A program made the position numbers and the translations under genes. Below are positions 41,114-53,000 of a DNA stretch of 64,000 nt, piece by piece; within the stretch, counting starts at the first letter, position 1; each line of letters opens with the position of its first letter. Below the pieces are notes generated by a model. That model saw nothing but the letters and a program-made list of their open reading frames with translations. It made no database searches and was not told the origin of the DNA. Source of the stretch: Cloeon dipterum (lineage: Eukaryota > Arthropoda > Insecta > Ephemeroptera > Baetidae); NCBI RefSeq assembly GCF_949628265.1, contig NC_088786.1, positions 21,597,681 to 21,661,680 of the forward strand, written 5' to 3'.

Positions 41114-44022
41114 TTAAATATCTTCTGTGATCTCGCTCTCGTCAACTTGCTTTGTGCTGGGACAGTAGGCAATGAACATGAAGTTGTTCTTAGCAAATGA
41201 GCCCTGAAATAGTATTAAATTTAAAAAAAAAGGAGAAATCAAAATAGAAAGACTTACTGGATTGGCCACTTGGCAATCAGCATGCGAAGATTTGAAAGTA
41301 TTCACTGTATCACCGATGACAACGAGATCAGGCGCCGGATGCAGTTGCATGGCATGAGCAAAGCTCCAGTAAACAGGACGCACAGAAAGGGGAAGCGGAC
41401 AGAGGTTTGCTTGGCTAAGCAACGTCTTGGCAAACTGAAAGAAGCAGAGTGATGTCTTTCTTAAAATGATATAGTTTAATGTGCTGCTATCAAACAAGAA
41501 CAGGATTGGAACAACAGCATTATTTAGAGTTTGACATATTTGCCAATAATAACCGTAGGAGTACATGATATTTTTATCAGTCTATAATGATTTTTGGATG
41601 ATATATCACTGAATATTTTTACTGTATCTTAATAAAAAAAAATAATTCTTTTTATGGTATTGCAGAAAAAGTTCCAACGCTATTTGAAGAGTGAACAGAG
41701 GGGGACTACTTCAAAACCAAATTGAGGAAATTTCCACTTCAACCGTAAGAATTTACTAAATTGATTTTTTTGTGCGATTCTTCATCAGTCCAGGCATCAT
41801 TCCATAAGTTCCCCACGAAAGATAAGATCAGCCTCAATTATACAGAGGGCGTAATGATGAATTTGAGAGCCCAAATTTGTTTGGGAAACAAAACTGTTGA
41901 TATTCCTGCCGTAATTACAATCTTTTGTGCAATTCCATAAAAAATAGGTATATTTTTAGTTGTAAAAATACCAGATTGTTAAAAATCCGGTCCCGAGAAC
42001 AATTTATGGGCTATGAAGTTACAAAAGTAATGGACTAAATTTTGTGTTGCTAAAATCACAACTGGGATCATTTGAATTCCCTTACGTGCTCATAAATATT
42101 CCCTGTGGTTGGATAATGGATGGTGTTTCTGCACAGCTTGGACATGATGTCCTCCCTCATGACAACGATCTCCTGAGTGCAGTATCTGATCCGACAAGGA
42201 TTTGAAGTAAAGATGGCATTGGGTACGCGTGCCTCGAAGTCCTCCGTGATAAATTTTGGTAAAGGGGGCCTGTGGAAATAATACTAGATAAAATATGGTA
42301 AAAATGAAGACAAATTTAATTGTAGATTTTTAATATCTCAAGATCAAGAAACAGTTTAAGGAGAAAAATTGAGCTTCACTCATTGTCAGTTAATGGGTAA
42401 TAAATTTTGTCTGTTTCTGTGACTCCTTAACAAAATTTTCCATATTGCATAGCAAAATATTCAGAAAATTCTCGACTCCATAAATTTCATTGCATTTTAG
42501 TCGGAGGAAGTAACTGTATTAGGAGGATTTAGTGAAATTAAGCTGACCTTGGCAGAATATTGGGACAAGCCGGATCCTGCAAGCCTGGCACAAAAACAAA
42601 CTTGCTGAATTGTCGCAGATTTGGATGAGAAGCTATCAGGTCTGCCAATGAGCGCAGGTTGAATTTAAGTTGCTCTGCCTGAGCGCTGCCAGGCTTGGAG
42701 GACAAAAAATTTCCCATGAAGATGAATGCGATTGGCGGGTAGGACACAAACCCCTCAAACAAGGTTTGAAGCTTGCGCATCACCTGGATGAAACTTTCTG
42801 TTAAAATATAGTATATTAATTGCATCTGAAAAACCAACATTGTCCTGATCAAGCCACATGTCGGAGAGAAAGACGATTAATCTGTCTTTGTTGTCCCTCA
42901 TGGTTTTCAGGAGAGACTTGTTGGTTCTGCATGCGAGCCTTGAATCGCCGCCGAACATATTCAGAGATCCCAAATACGCCCGACTAACTTCTGCTGTCTC
43001 CGCTGGAGGGAAGCCGATGGCCTTGGCGTGGAAAATTTTGTCTTCATACCAACCTTCCGCCAAGACAATGCAGTTTTCAGCGTGAAGACCGACATGATAG
43101 CTGTGCTGGTTAAGTTAAGGCATACCAGACCCAATAATTACTTTGCACGTTAGAAAATAGACAATCAGGAAAGTTTGAAAAGGATATTGCATCTGTGAGG
43201 TCTAATTGGACGATTCCTGTGGGGTCTTCCAGGTGATACATCCCAATCTTCAGCTGCGAGAAGAGCCCCAATGTGATGATTTTATTCAATCTCCGTGGGC
43301 AACTCAACAAGTGCTCAATGGGATAGATTTTAAACTTTTCTTCAGAGTTGTCAGCTGATGGTTTGAAAAGAGGGTGCCTCTCTGTAATCTGCTTGATGAG
43401 TGTATATCTGGGGATGAAATTTATTATGAAATATTTAATTTTAGAGAAACAAATTTTACCTATCCCGAAATAGTTGAGCTTTGGCATCTGCTGAGTCAAA
43501 CAGTGAGTGTTCTTTTTTTGGAGCAGCCTCGTACTTTTTCAAGTCAGGGTTGAACTTAAATCTTGGCACATCAAATGCACTAATAACACAGAATACATCT
43601 TCAGCAGCTTGCTGTTGCTCATTGGCACAATCCTAGAAGAAGTTGTTGGTATAATATTACATAAATATAAACACATTAAAAACGACTCACTCGAACAGCA
43701 AGTTCAACTGCATTTAGCTCGACAACGTTTGAGGGAAGGCGCTGACTCTGGATATGGTCTATGAGTTTTGCTAACCAAACTTCAAATTCGCTTTCGTCCA
43801 AAGGCTCTAGCTGCTCCACTAAATAGGTACAGCTTTCACTACGTGGGCAGATAATATGTTGAACTCGTAAAATAACTAACTATGATATGCACTCTACATA
43901 GTTTTCAAAAATTCAAATTGATTCAGGTATGCTGAATTAAATAGTTAAATTTACCTTCTGAGGGTAAAACCATGAAGCTTGAACGCTGAAGAAACTTTTC
44001 TCCGGACAATTTTATCAGCCAT
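41114..44022 (-). CDS. POLE2: DNA polymerase epsilon subunit 2
   Basis: Non-catalytic B-subunit of the leading-strand replicase. The start exon (ATG at 44022) reads MADKIVRRKVSSAFKLHGF, matching the N-terminal helical domain of POLE2. Next come ESCTYLVEQLEPLDESEFE (about 43690-43838), an exon with DVFCVISAFDVPRFKFNP, the OB-fold exon (YPIEHLLSCPRRLNKIITLG, VQLDLTDA; about 43180-43410), AENCIVLAEGWYED and IVFLSDMWLDQ (the inactive calcineurin-like phosphoesterase domain), FEGFVSYPPIAFIFMGNF, FVFVPGLQDPACPNILPR, RIRYCTQEIVVMRED, and a last pair ending ADCQVANPGSFAKNNFMFI. The stop is at 41114-41116. Introns are short. It converges on EGLN and is divergent from PWWP-1. Confidence 0.93.
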
Positions 44023-45157
44023 TTCAATAGCCCAATAACTAGGTATATATGTATGTATGCTAGAGAATAACTTATAAACAAGCTAATATAATCAATGGTA
44101 AGCACGACAAATTATGACAGTATAATATAATAACAAAAAATAATAAGTTTTTAGAGCGGGTTTGTAATCAATGCAAGCCAGGTGACAGGTGACTACTGAC
44201 TGCCTCTGTGCCTCAGCTTTCAGATCAGATTGGATCACATGCGGGCCCAATGTTTTCCCGCTAACATGCGTCAACACCGATCAACACTGCGCAGCAACAG
44301 CCAATAGAGAGGGAATACTTTTTCCATCTCTTCAAATTATTTAAAGCGCGGCAAAGTGGCAAGCGCTGGATGATGATACTGATGATAGTAGTCGACTAGG
44401 CCGGGCAGGAACAAACGAGCAGAACCAGAACGAGCACAGGAGCAGAGCAAGAGCACAGACGCTGGCAGGCTGAGCAGAATTTCTAGAGAAAAGTGTGCTA
44501 CATGCGGTTAGCCGGTTACATAACTATCAAAGTAGAGTGACTGATTGCGAGACGAACGCCATCAGCGAACAGAAGATAAAATAAAGAGAAACAGAAACAG
44601 ACCGACTGAGCACGAGCAGTGGGAGCCAGTGGCAGCAGAAACAGGAACAGGTAAGGTAACATAGTAAAATCAGTCGTCGCACTCATCCTCATCATTTTTG
44701 TCATCGTCAGGCAATCATAGTAGACTCGTCCGGCGGACAGGCAGCAATCGATCTGATTGACAAATTACTCAAACCCTCTTTTCATCCTTCATCTTCATCA
44801 CTCGACACTGGTAAGGAAAATTATTAACTGGACACAACGAATGCGAAGTATGTACGTAGTTAGATAAAAGCATTCCAAACACAATAATATTATGTACATA
44901 CATTTATAGCAGCGAGAGAATTAATGGTTTGTATGTATTTCACATAAATTGAACTATGTACATACCATTTATAATTAAGTTTATGTGTATATTATTATAT
45001 GTATTACTTACTATGTATCATATATCATATATTATATTATGTGCATTGAACATTTTGCAGATCATTATGTAATATAAATAATATCCAACCATAAAAACGT
45101 GGAACATAACATTATCATGTATGTTGATAATGATTTGTCAAACTTAAGTATGTACAT

Positions 45158-45275
45158 ATGGAAAAGTTAAAGTTCTCGCCGTGTTACAGTTTTCGCCTTT
45201 CAATGTTATTAGTATAGGGACGACAGATTTGATGCGTGTAAACGGTAAAGTCGGCGAGAACTGTAGCTTTTCCAT
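45158..45275 (+). mobile_element. 118-bp TA-flanked MITE, copy 1
   Basis: Element bounded by TATGGAAAAG and CTTTTCCATA, with about 20-bp imperfect terminal inverted repeats (GTTCTCGCC / GGCGAGAAC) and a TA dinucleotide at each edge. It is the reverse complement of 45508-45625 with about three mismatches in 118 bases. There is no coding capacity. TA target sites fit Tc1/mariner-type mobilisation. Confidence 0.8.
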
Positions 45276-45507
45276 ACATAATAATACATACAAAATGACA
45301 TGAAAATTTTGGCGTTGACCATAAGTATTTACATTACTTAAAGATCAGGATGGTAAAAACTTTGTTTAAAAAAAAAAAAATCCAGGAACCCCCCACAGTA
45401 TGTTGTGCATACACGTAGGTCAAAAAATGCGTTAAATATTTATGGGAATAATAAATGTTCTATACATAGTTCAATATGAAATGGCATATAATTGATTAAA
45501 ATCCAGT

Positions 45508-45625
45508 ATGGAAAAGCTACAGTTCTCGCCGACTTTACCGTTTACACGCATCAAACCTGTCGTCCCTATACTAATAACATTGAAAGGCGAAAACTGTAAC
45601 TCGGCGAGAACTGTAACTTTTCCAT
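45508..45625 (-). mobile_element. 118-bp TA-flanked MITE, copy 2 (inverted)
   Basis: Same element as 45158-45275 in opposite orientation, about 97% identical, 232 bp away. It also has TA at both edges, so the pair can be read as two independent insertions or as the long arms of one 468-bp foldback element. Confidence 0.8.
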
Positions 45626-45970
45626 AATATGTAGTCTTTTTTCTACATTTGAAGCATTTGAGTTTAACAAAGACTTTTTAAACCAACGTTCCTAGCCAAA
45701 AACCTTGAATTCGTAAAATAAAATAGGCATGTTTACATAATATAACATGCATGCATTAATATGATTGTGGATTCGTTAGTACATTTTAACTTTTTACTAT
45801 ATTTTTATCTTTAATGAATATTTTTTAAATTGAAACGTGGTCGCAGCTTTTGACAAATTACCAAATAAATTTTAACTTGTCACACAAAACATTGAATTAA
45901 AATTTTATAAAATAGTTATATATCATGCCACTTCCAGATAAATTTGATCCACTGAAGGATGAACACGCCA

Positions 45971-48642
45971 ATGAGAGGAATGTCTGGCCTCAAACGCCCA
46001 TCTCAAAAAAGTAATATATATGATGGAAATATTGATGGTAAGCAAATATTTAAATTAAGGACCTAGTTGATGTTATTGCTTGTAATTTTACACTTATTTA
46101 GCTGTGCCCTATGGTGGCAAGAGTGAAAAAAATTCAAATCTTCCAGAAGAAGCTGTAAACAGTTATGTGCTGAATTGCGGAGCTATGTCAGATGATGACA
46201 TGGAATCTGACGAGGGTCAAGATGAAACAATGTCGTCCCAAGAAATGAATGAAAGTAAGAAGCAGAGGGGACGCAAGAGAAAAATATCCCATTCGACCCC
46301 TGTTCCTGCGAAGGTGACAAAGAGATTTGATGTTGGCCAACTTGTGTTTGCCAAAATCCGTGGATATTCATCTTGGCCTGCAAGGGTGAGATACTGAAGA
46401 AGGAATGCCAATATGTTTTGTCATCTCAAAAACGCGTGTTTTCATATACTCGCAGGTTGAAGAAGTGATTGAAGATTCTTCAAAGGGCAACAAAGCTGAG
46501 ACCTGCAAATACAGAGTTTTCTTCTATGGGACTCACGACAAGTAATATGAGAGATGCTTTCTTTCCTCGAATGGTTGATCAGATGAGCAAGTCCAGAGTT
46601 TCTTTCCACAATTTAATAATACGATGAAATTAGAATCATCTTTTTTACTGCTCAGCACTGAGCACTTCATGTTGGCCATAGCTTGCCAGATCTCAACAAC
46701 ACCATTGAGCGGATATAGCATTATGGGCCCTGAGTGGTCAGAGAGGAGCTTGGGCCTTTTGTGGCCATAGTTTAATCTCCCAATTCTGAGGTCTTTAGTT
46801 CAAGCGCCTGAAAAGTCGCTGGAAATCTGTGCAAAACCAACAAGTGGTGGCTCTAAGCCGATGAGCTGTGAGCATATTGAGGCACATGTAATTAACACCA
46901 CCTTTTTCTCTGGCATAACGCAGGCAGTTCAAATATCCCAGAAATGCTCAAATATCTCCCATGACTTGACACTTTTAGGAATGCCTTCAAAATGCGAGGC
47001 AATAAATGGGCTTGTTAACTTAAGATCATTATAATTTCCAATTTAAAAGTAATTTGACTGTAATATATATGAAAATTGCTGTAAAATTACAGTGGATTTT
47101 GCCGAGCTGCTGATATGTTCCCAAGCACTGAGGAGACCAGAACTGAGATGAAGAAGCTTTATCGGAGAATTTCGTTGCTGAAGGCCATTCAAGAAATGGA
47201 GGAGTTGCCAGATAAGGGGTTTGAACCTCCTGAGGAGAAGAAAAGCATCAGAGTCAAGCAGGAGGCAAAGCAGACGAATGTCACCAATGAAGCTGCTGTC
47301 AAGAAAGTGAAACCATTGCCACGGAACAAGTTCACTTCGAGGGAATATTTCTTTGGTAAGTATTAAATAATATATAATAGCAACAGTGTTGATTGAATTA
47401 TTTTATATTTCCCAACGCAGGCAATTGCTATGAGGATGCTTTTCCACACCGAGAAGAACTTGAGAAAACAGATTTGAAACGAATCTTTTACCCAAGGGAG
47501 CCTCGTGAGGAAGGTGCTGAAGAGCATGACATTGAAGATGTAGGAATTTTTGCTTTTTGTGTTGTTATCTTGGTTACCATTTTTCTTCTATTTTGAAAAT
47601 CTCTGCTAGTTACGGTCATGCATGAAGAGTTGTTAGCTATATATTGCAGTGAGAATTAATTAGTATTTTAATTAGGAGGTGTTTACGAATCACAACCCCT
47701 GTTGGTTCGCATTTTTTCTAGAACCTCTGCTCTGTAGCACATCCTGTGGGCTATGAGAGCTCTACAGTGTCTAGTCAATGGGAGATATTTTAGAGCATTT
47801 CTTTGGATCTATATAGCTGCCAAATATTAGGGATGTCAATAGGTAGTTAATTTTAAGAGACTCCTAAATTCTCAGGACTGGGTGGTGCCATTGCTGGTTT
47901 ACGCACCATTCTACCGGCTTTAGGGACAAATGTCTAGCGTTTGAGTAAAATACATCAATGCGGGGAGGAGAAAAATGGCCACATTGGGCTCAAGCTCTTC
48001 TGACCCCTCAGGCCCCATGTTATCCACATGGGGTGTTTGGACGCAGTGAACTTGAAACCAACGGGAAATGCTGACAATGAGCAGAGGTTAAAGAATAATA
48101 AAATGCTAGGGTGTAGGGTTTCCACTTTCCGTGTCATTAACTTAAAATTAATTCGTCAAAATCAGCAGACCAAATTTAAAAGCTTGAACAACTATTGGAT
48201 GCAATTGGGCGTGGGAATCTATAAATGCTAGACTCGTTAAACTCTTTAAATCATTACTTAGAATATTAATATCAGAAAATGCATACAGTAAAAGCCAAAC
48301 TATTTGTGAACTATGTAACACTAAAATCTTCCATAAACCTGTTCTCGCATGATCAGAAATATTTTCGCTCATTCACATTTATGGCGGATTTGAATTTCTT
48401 CGTCTGGGTTAGAACTGGACTGTTCCATGTCAAAGTTTCTAAATCTACTGATCTTGCAATAAAAAATTTCGCAGATTTCTGAAGAGGAGTTTGGGAAAAC
48501 TCTTAAAAGGGTGGAACAGGCAGTTGAAGGTATGAAGTCCTGGCCAGCTGCTTTACGAGAGAAGGTAGATTGCTCAATGCCGAGAGACCCGAGAAAGTTG
48601 ATTGTGGAATTTGTGGAGAAATGTCTTGAATTAGACAGATGA
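45971..48642 (+). CDS. PWWP-domain protein 1 (HDGF/LEDGF-related)
   Basis: Likely nuclear reader of H3K36-methylated nucleosomes. I place the start at 45971 (MRGMSGLKRPSQKSNIYDGN), joined in phase (IDAVPYGGKSE) to the exon beginning at 46102. An acidic Ser/Glu/Met-rich segment and a basic stretch (KKQRGRKRKI, a candidate nuclear signal) precede the PWWP domain: FDVGQLVFAKIRGYSSWPAR, then VEEVIEDSSKGNKAETCKYR, FFYGTHD and GFCRAADMFPSTEE in separate exons. Later exons encode ISLLKAIQEMEELPDKGFEP, REYFFGNCYEDAFPHREELE and a final helical exon (48474-48642) ISEEEFGKTLKRVEQAVEGM...ELDR. It is tandem with a second, longer PWWP gene. The C-terminal part is not recognisable beyond the PWWP. Confidence 0.75.
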
Positions 48643-50034
48643 AGATATGATAGACTAAAACATTTTGAGTAGGATGAACAAGGTGGTTAATTTTTTTCTG
48701 GAGAACAAGATTTAAAGTTGTCTTTCTCAAATTTGCAAACAATTGTTCTCTATTGCGTAATTTTAATTGTTGGTGATCAAACCGAGAATACGTGAACAAT
48801 CTTATTGTGTTTTCCGAATTTTTGTTATTCACTTGATGTAAGGAAAGTTAAAGAATCCGCTATGCTGACTGATTGTAGAAGTCAATTTCGAATACTTCCT
48901 CTTGAATGACGTTTATAGTTAAAAAGATTAGGATCTGGCAATCCTGTTAACCCTAAAAATGCTATTCTCATGAAGGGTAATAGGAATTTAGGCCCAATGT
49001 CTGAACCTGATAAATACTGTATTATTTTTATTGTGTAATTATTGATGAATATCCAACAGCAACGAATCTTTATCATTATAAAAATCCCAATCTTCATTTA
49101 TATAAAATGTCTAAAATGTTATCCTAAACTGAGTATCAAACATGTTGTTTGACTTTTTCCGAAAGTATGGCAGACTCACCATTTTCGCCCAACTCACACT
49201 TCTCGCTAGGATAGGGATTAACATTGAATCTTCCCATCAGAGCGAGAAGTGTGAGTGAGCGTAAAGTGTGAGTCCCCCATACATTAAACCATTTTGTATC
49301 TATATAATAAACGGAAATTGATAATAATTATAGGTAGTTTATTGTGATTTGATCCCAGACCGCAAACGTTTTAGATAGAGAGTTTCTTTCGAACACAACG
49401 GTACGTGACTTGTTGGTGACATCCTGGATTTGGCGCGGAAACTCGTAGCTTTTCTCGTGCGCCATCTGAAGGTTTTCGTCAGAAGCTTGAACACCAGAAT
49501 TCTCATGTCAATGCTATTTTGCGACTAGGCCTGTGTGAAAAGTCCCTGGAAGAGATTGCCGCTTCTGGAAAGTATGAATAATATATAGCAAATTTCTCTG
49601 TAAATGTTTACGGAAGCACGGGACCATTTTTAATGAACTAAATACGCGTAACGGATTTTCGAGAAGGTAGCGGAGTACATAATGTAAAATATCTACATAT
49701 CATACATACATAGTTCCAGACAAGTTAAGTCTGCAAGGAACGGGAAAAATCCCGGCGCGCCTTTTTCGGTGTTTGGATGTTGGATGGTATCATAATGTCA
49801 TTCCCAATAACCAACAATAATTATTCACAGAAATTCATAGTGAGATTCAATTAATGTATTATTTACGCTTGTTGTGCACAAGGAGCCGAAAAAAAGTTGA
49901 TAAGAAATGTTTTCATTTTCTTGCAACTTCATTACGAAGAGATAAACAATCCCTCTAAACATGTTAATTATGCTGCTGAAAAGAACTAACACGGATTGGT
50001 GTCGCTGTTTTCAGATACATTGCCGAGGGCAAAC
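48643..50034. other. Intergenic region between the two PWWP genes
   Basis: Contains a MITE at 49166-49281 and, around 49420-49570, a GC-richer stretch ending in a possible donor, probably the 5' untranslated exon of PWWP-2. The rest is AT-rich and featureless. No separate gene is visible. Confidence 0.45.
49166..49281. mobile_element. Palindromic TA-flanked MITE, family 2, copy 1
   Basis: TATGGCAGACTCACC at one end and the complement of TATGGGGGACTCACAC at the other. The interior has an inverted CACACTTCTCGCT / AGCGAGAAGTGTGAG pair around a short loop. A similar but more eroded copy is at 53173-53272. Shared TATGG ends and CTCGC motifs suggest kinship with the 118-bp family. Confidence 0.65.
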
Positions 50035-53000
50035 ATGGTCAAAGGAGGTCGGAAGAGCAGTGTGGCTGCCACACCAGTGGAAGTCAGGACTTACAGCAAA
50101 GGCGAATTGGTTTTTGCTAAAGTTCGAGGTCACCCGGCTTGGCCTGCGAGGGTAAATTTGTGTGTTTGTTTCTTGCGTTAATGGAAAAATTACAATTTCT
50201 GCTGGGTTACAAATCTCGCCAGTTCTTATGAGAACTCTAATAAAATGTAAAAAATATGGGTGGCGGAAACTGTATGTATGTATATAAGTTGCGGCGAAAA
50301 GTGTAATTTTATCATATTTAAATGCACAGTGAATGTGCATTATGCATACATAATTCATCAACATAATACAAATTTAATATAATGATGTCTGTTTAATGAA
50401 TTACAGATCGAGGAAGTTTTCATAAATCAGAACAATGCACTGAATAGATACACCGTCCTTTTCTTTGGAACTCATCAATTGTAAGTGTTATTATCTGTTT
50501 GGCCAACACCTAATTAAATGAAACGAAAAATATTTTTAAACTGCAGCTCTCAGTGTAAAAATGAAGATCTCTGTAAGTATGAGGAGCTCTGTGATGCCAT
50601 GAGGTCTAAATACAAGACCAAACGATTTGTTGCGGCAATGAAAGAGGTTGAAGAGAATCCTGGTATTGTTATTCTACAACCAAACCAAGTGGCTGATCAA
50701 GAAGAGGAGGCATTGTTGGCTCTGGAAAATTCTGGTGACAAAGCAGAAGGATCTGAAGGTAATTTATCGTCCTGGTCCCGGCAAAATTGCGTAACTTTCA
50801 ACAACCAAACGCGAATTTCCTTGTTGCAAGAAAAGGTCAACAATCAATTCGACACTGAAAATTTGGGTGTTTGTTGAACGTTGCGCAATTTTGCCAGGAC
50901 CAGGACGTTATATTCCTGTCAATTGCAATATTGTTGTCATTTTTTTGCTGCAGATGAGGATTCAAGTGAGCAGCCTGGTTCTAGTTCAAAGAAGATCAAG
51001 AGTGCCAAATCAGCCACCCAAAAGCGCAAAACGAAACCGATTGAGAGTGAAGATGATGATCACAGCTCTGTTGAAAGACCAGCCTCCAAGAAGAGGAAAT
51101 TGAGCAGCCTGCGTATTAAACTGAACACTCCCACCAGAAAGACTGGCAAAGTGGATGAAGAACCTGTCGTGGAGAAGAAAGCTGCTGAAAATGAAACCCC
51201 AGCAACAAAGACAAGGCCTTTGCCTGAACTTCCCCAGACCAAGCAGGGAAGTGCAAATGATCCAGAGTGTGATGAAGATCTCTATCTAGAATATAGAGAA
51301 CCTGAAGATGAGAACATGCCTGACGACGAGAGGATAGTCAGGAAGCTTATTAAGAACTCTGTGTGGGAGAGCAAGACAGATGATGTTGGCCTTGATATTG
51401 TCATCAGAAAAATGGGCTATTATTTCAATGAGGACAAAATAAAAAACTGGGATCCAAGTGAACTGAAAGAAATGATCAACTCTGAGCGCGCTCATGCGAA
51501 AGAGAAAATACAGGAATGCCTTACTTTTGATCAAGAGGAAGAGCTGAAGAAAAGTGAATCTGTGCCTGAGAAGAGGGTGAAAGAGAAAGATGAATCCAAC
51601 GGCGACTCTGATGAAGACCCTGACCAGGATGATGTTGACAAGGTATGTAGATATTTGCTCGTTCATGTGTGTGGAGTTAATTTTTTTCGGTTGGCTTAGG
51701 GTGAAGGTGTCTTCATCAAGCACTTTACCAGAAACCAAGTTGATTTGATGCTGCAGTTGAAGCACTTGAGGTGCAGTCCCGATTACTTTGCCTATGTTGT
51801 TCAGCTTGTCTTGGAAAATCCGGATAATGACTTCAGCCTTGATAGCCAGCCACTTCCTCTTGAAGAGCAAAGAAGGTAGTTTATCAGGGTTCGCAAAAAC
51901 CTGCATTTCCCAGAAAAAAATCTAAATTCTACCAACTGGGCTAAATTGGCGCTGGTTAAAACTAGATTTTCTTAGTTTTATAGATTTTAACATAAAATAT
52001 TTGCTAAATAATACTGTTAACACAATATCAAAGTTAGTGCCAAGCCAATTCAAAATAGGAGAATCTTCATTTTAGTTTAGCAGTTGGTATAATTCTGATG
52101 TAACCAGTGTCATGGTTCATTAACTTTACTGGAAAATGCTGGCGTTTTTCAAACACTGACATCCTTTTGCAGATTGTCTTAAACAAATTAACGAATATTT
52201 TCTGAAACGAATGCATTTTTTATGCAAATGAGTTACAAAAAAATGATGAATGACCAAAATTGGTGGTTTAAAGCTCTCAGCTGTTTTTGCGCAATAATCT
52301 GGTGCAAACTTGCACAGTACAGAACAAAACAATTCTAATTTGTTATTTTTTTTTTCAATATTATTCAGGCTGTACACCAATGAAGAGAAATACCAGCTGC
52401 TAACAGGTGAGATTAGAGACAAGTTGCCGAAAGGAGAGAAGCACGACACCAAGACTGCCATTGCCCTCCTTGAGAACATTTTGGAAGTTGAGCTGACGAA
52501 AGTCATGGTTTGCAAATATCCCAATGCTGCTTACATTTTGACGCGCCTGTTGAAGTACGAAGGCAGTAAAAATGAGGGAATGTCTGACGAGGAGCAGGTT
52601 AATTTACTCTAACAAACATGTGTGTCGTTCAGAACAATTTATTATTTTAGAGTGAGGAAAAGGTTGATGCAGATATTATCAGAGGCCTCACCGAGGAAGT
52701 CATCAAAAAGCTGCAGGCTTTGATTCTTCCAAAAGACTGGGAAAAATCATTCTGCTCTGACGATGGCTTCCATAGTGATCAAGATGGGGAAAACAGTCAA
52801 GCTGACAACAAGTCCAAGCATTTAAAGAGCAAGGGTCTGTGGATGTTGCACGACTTGATTCGTGCTGCTCACCTGGTCATGACCAGAGCTGCAGAAGGCA
52901 ACGCTGATGAATATGCCAAAATTCTGCAACCGACTGTTGGTAATTATTTAAAAGACAATATTGTTAAATAATGATTAAATCTAATTCATTTACCAGTTAC

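Larger units (their letters stand above)
44023..45970. promoter_or_regulatory. Divergent POLE2/PWWP-1 region
   Basis: About 1.9 kb between coding starts. Bases 44150-44640 are GC-richer, with repeated AGAACGAGCACAGGAGCAG-like purine-rich units, and probably hold leader exons (a donor-like GGTAAGGTAA at about 44650 and one near 44810). From 44870 to 45060 the sequence is a low-complexity series of palindromic TATGTACATA-like words. A MITE inverted pair follows at 45158-45625. Confidence 0.4.

Noticed and set aside
44870-45060. Possible CRISPR-like or satellite array of TATGTACATA words
   Set aside because: The repeats are short, irregularly spaced and of low complexity; this is an animal genome and no array structure exists.
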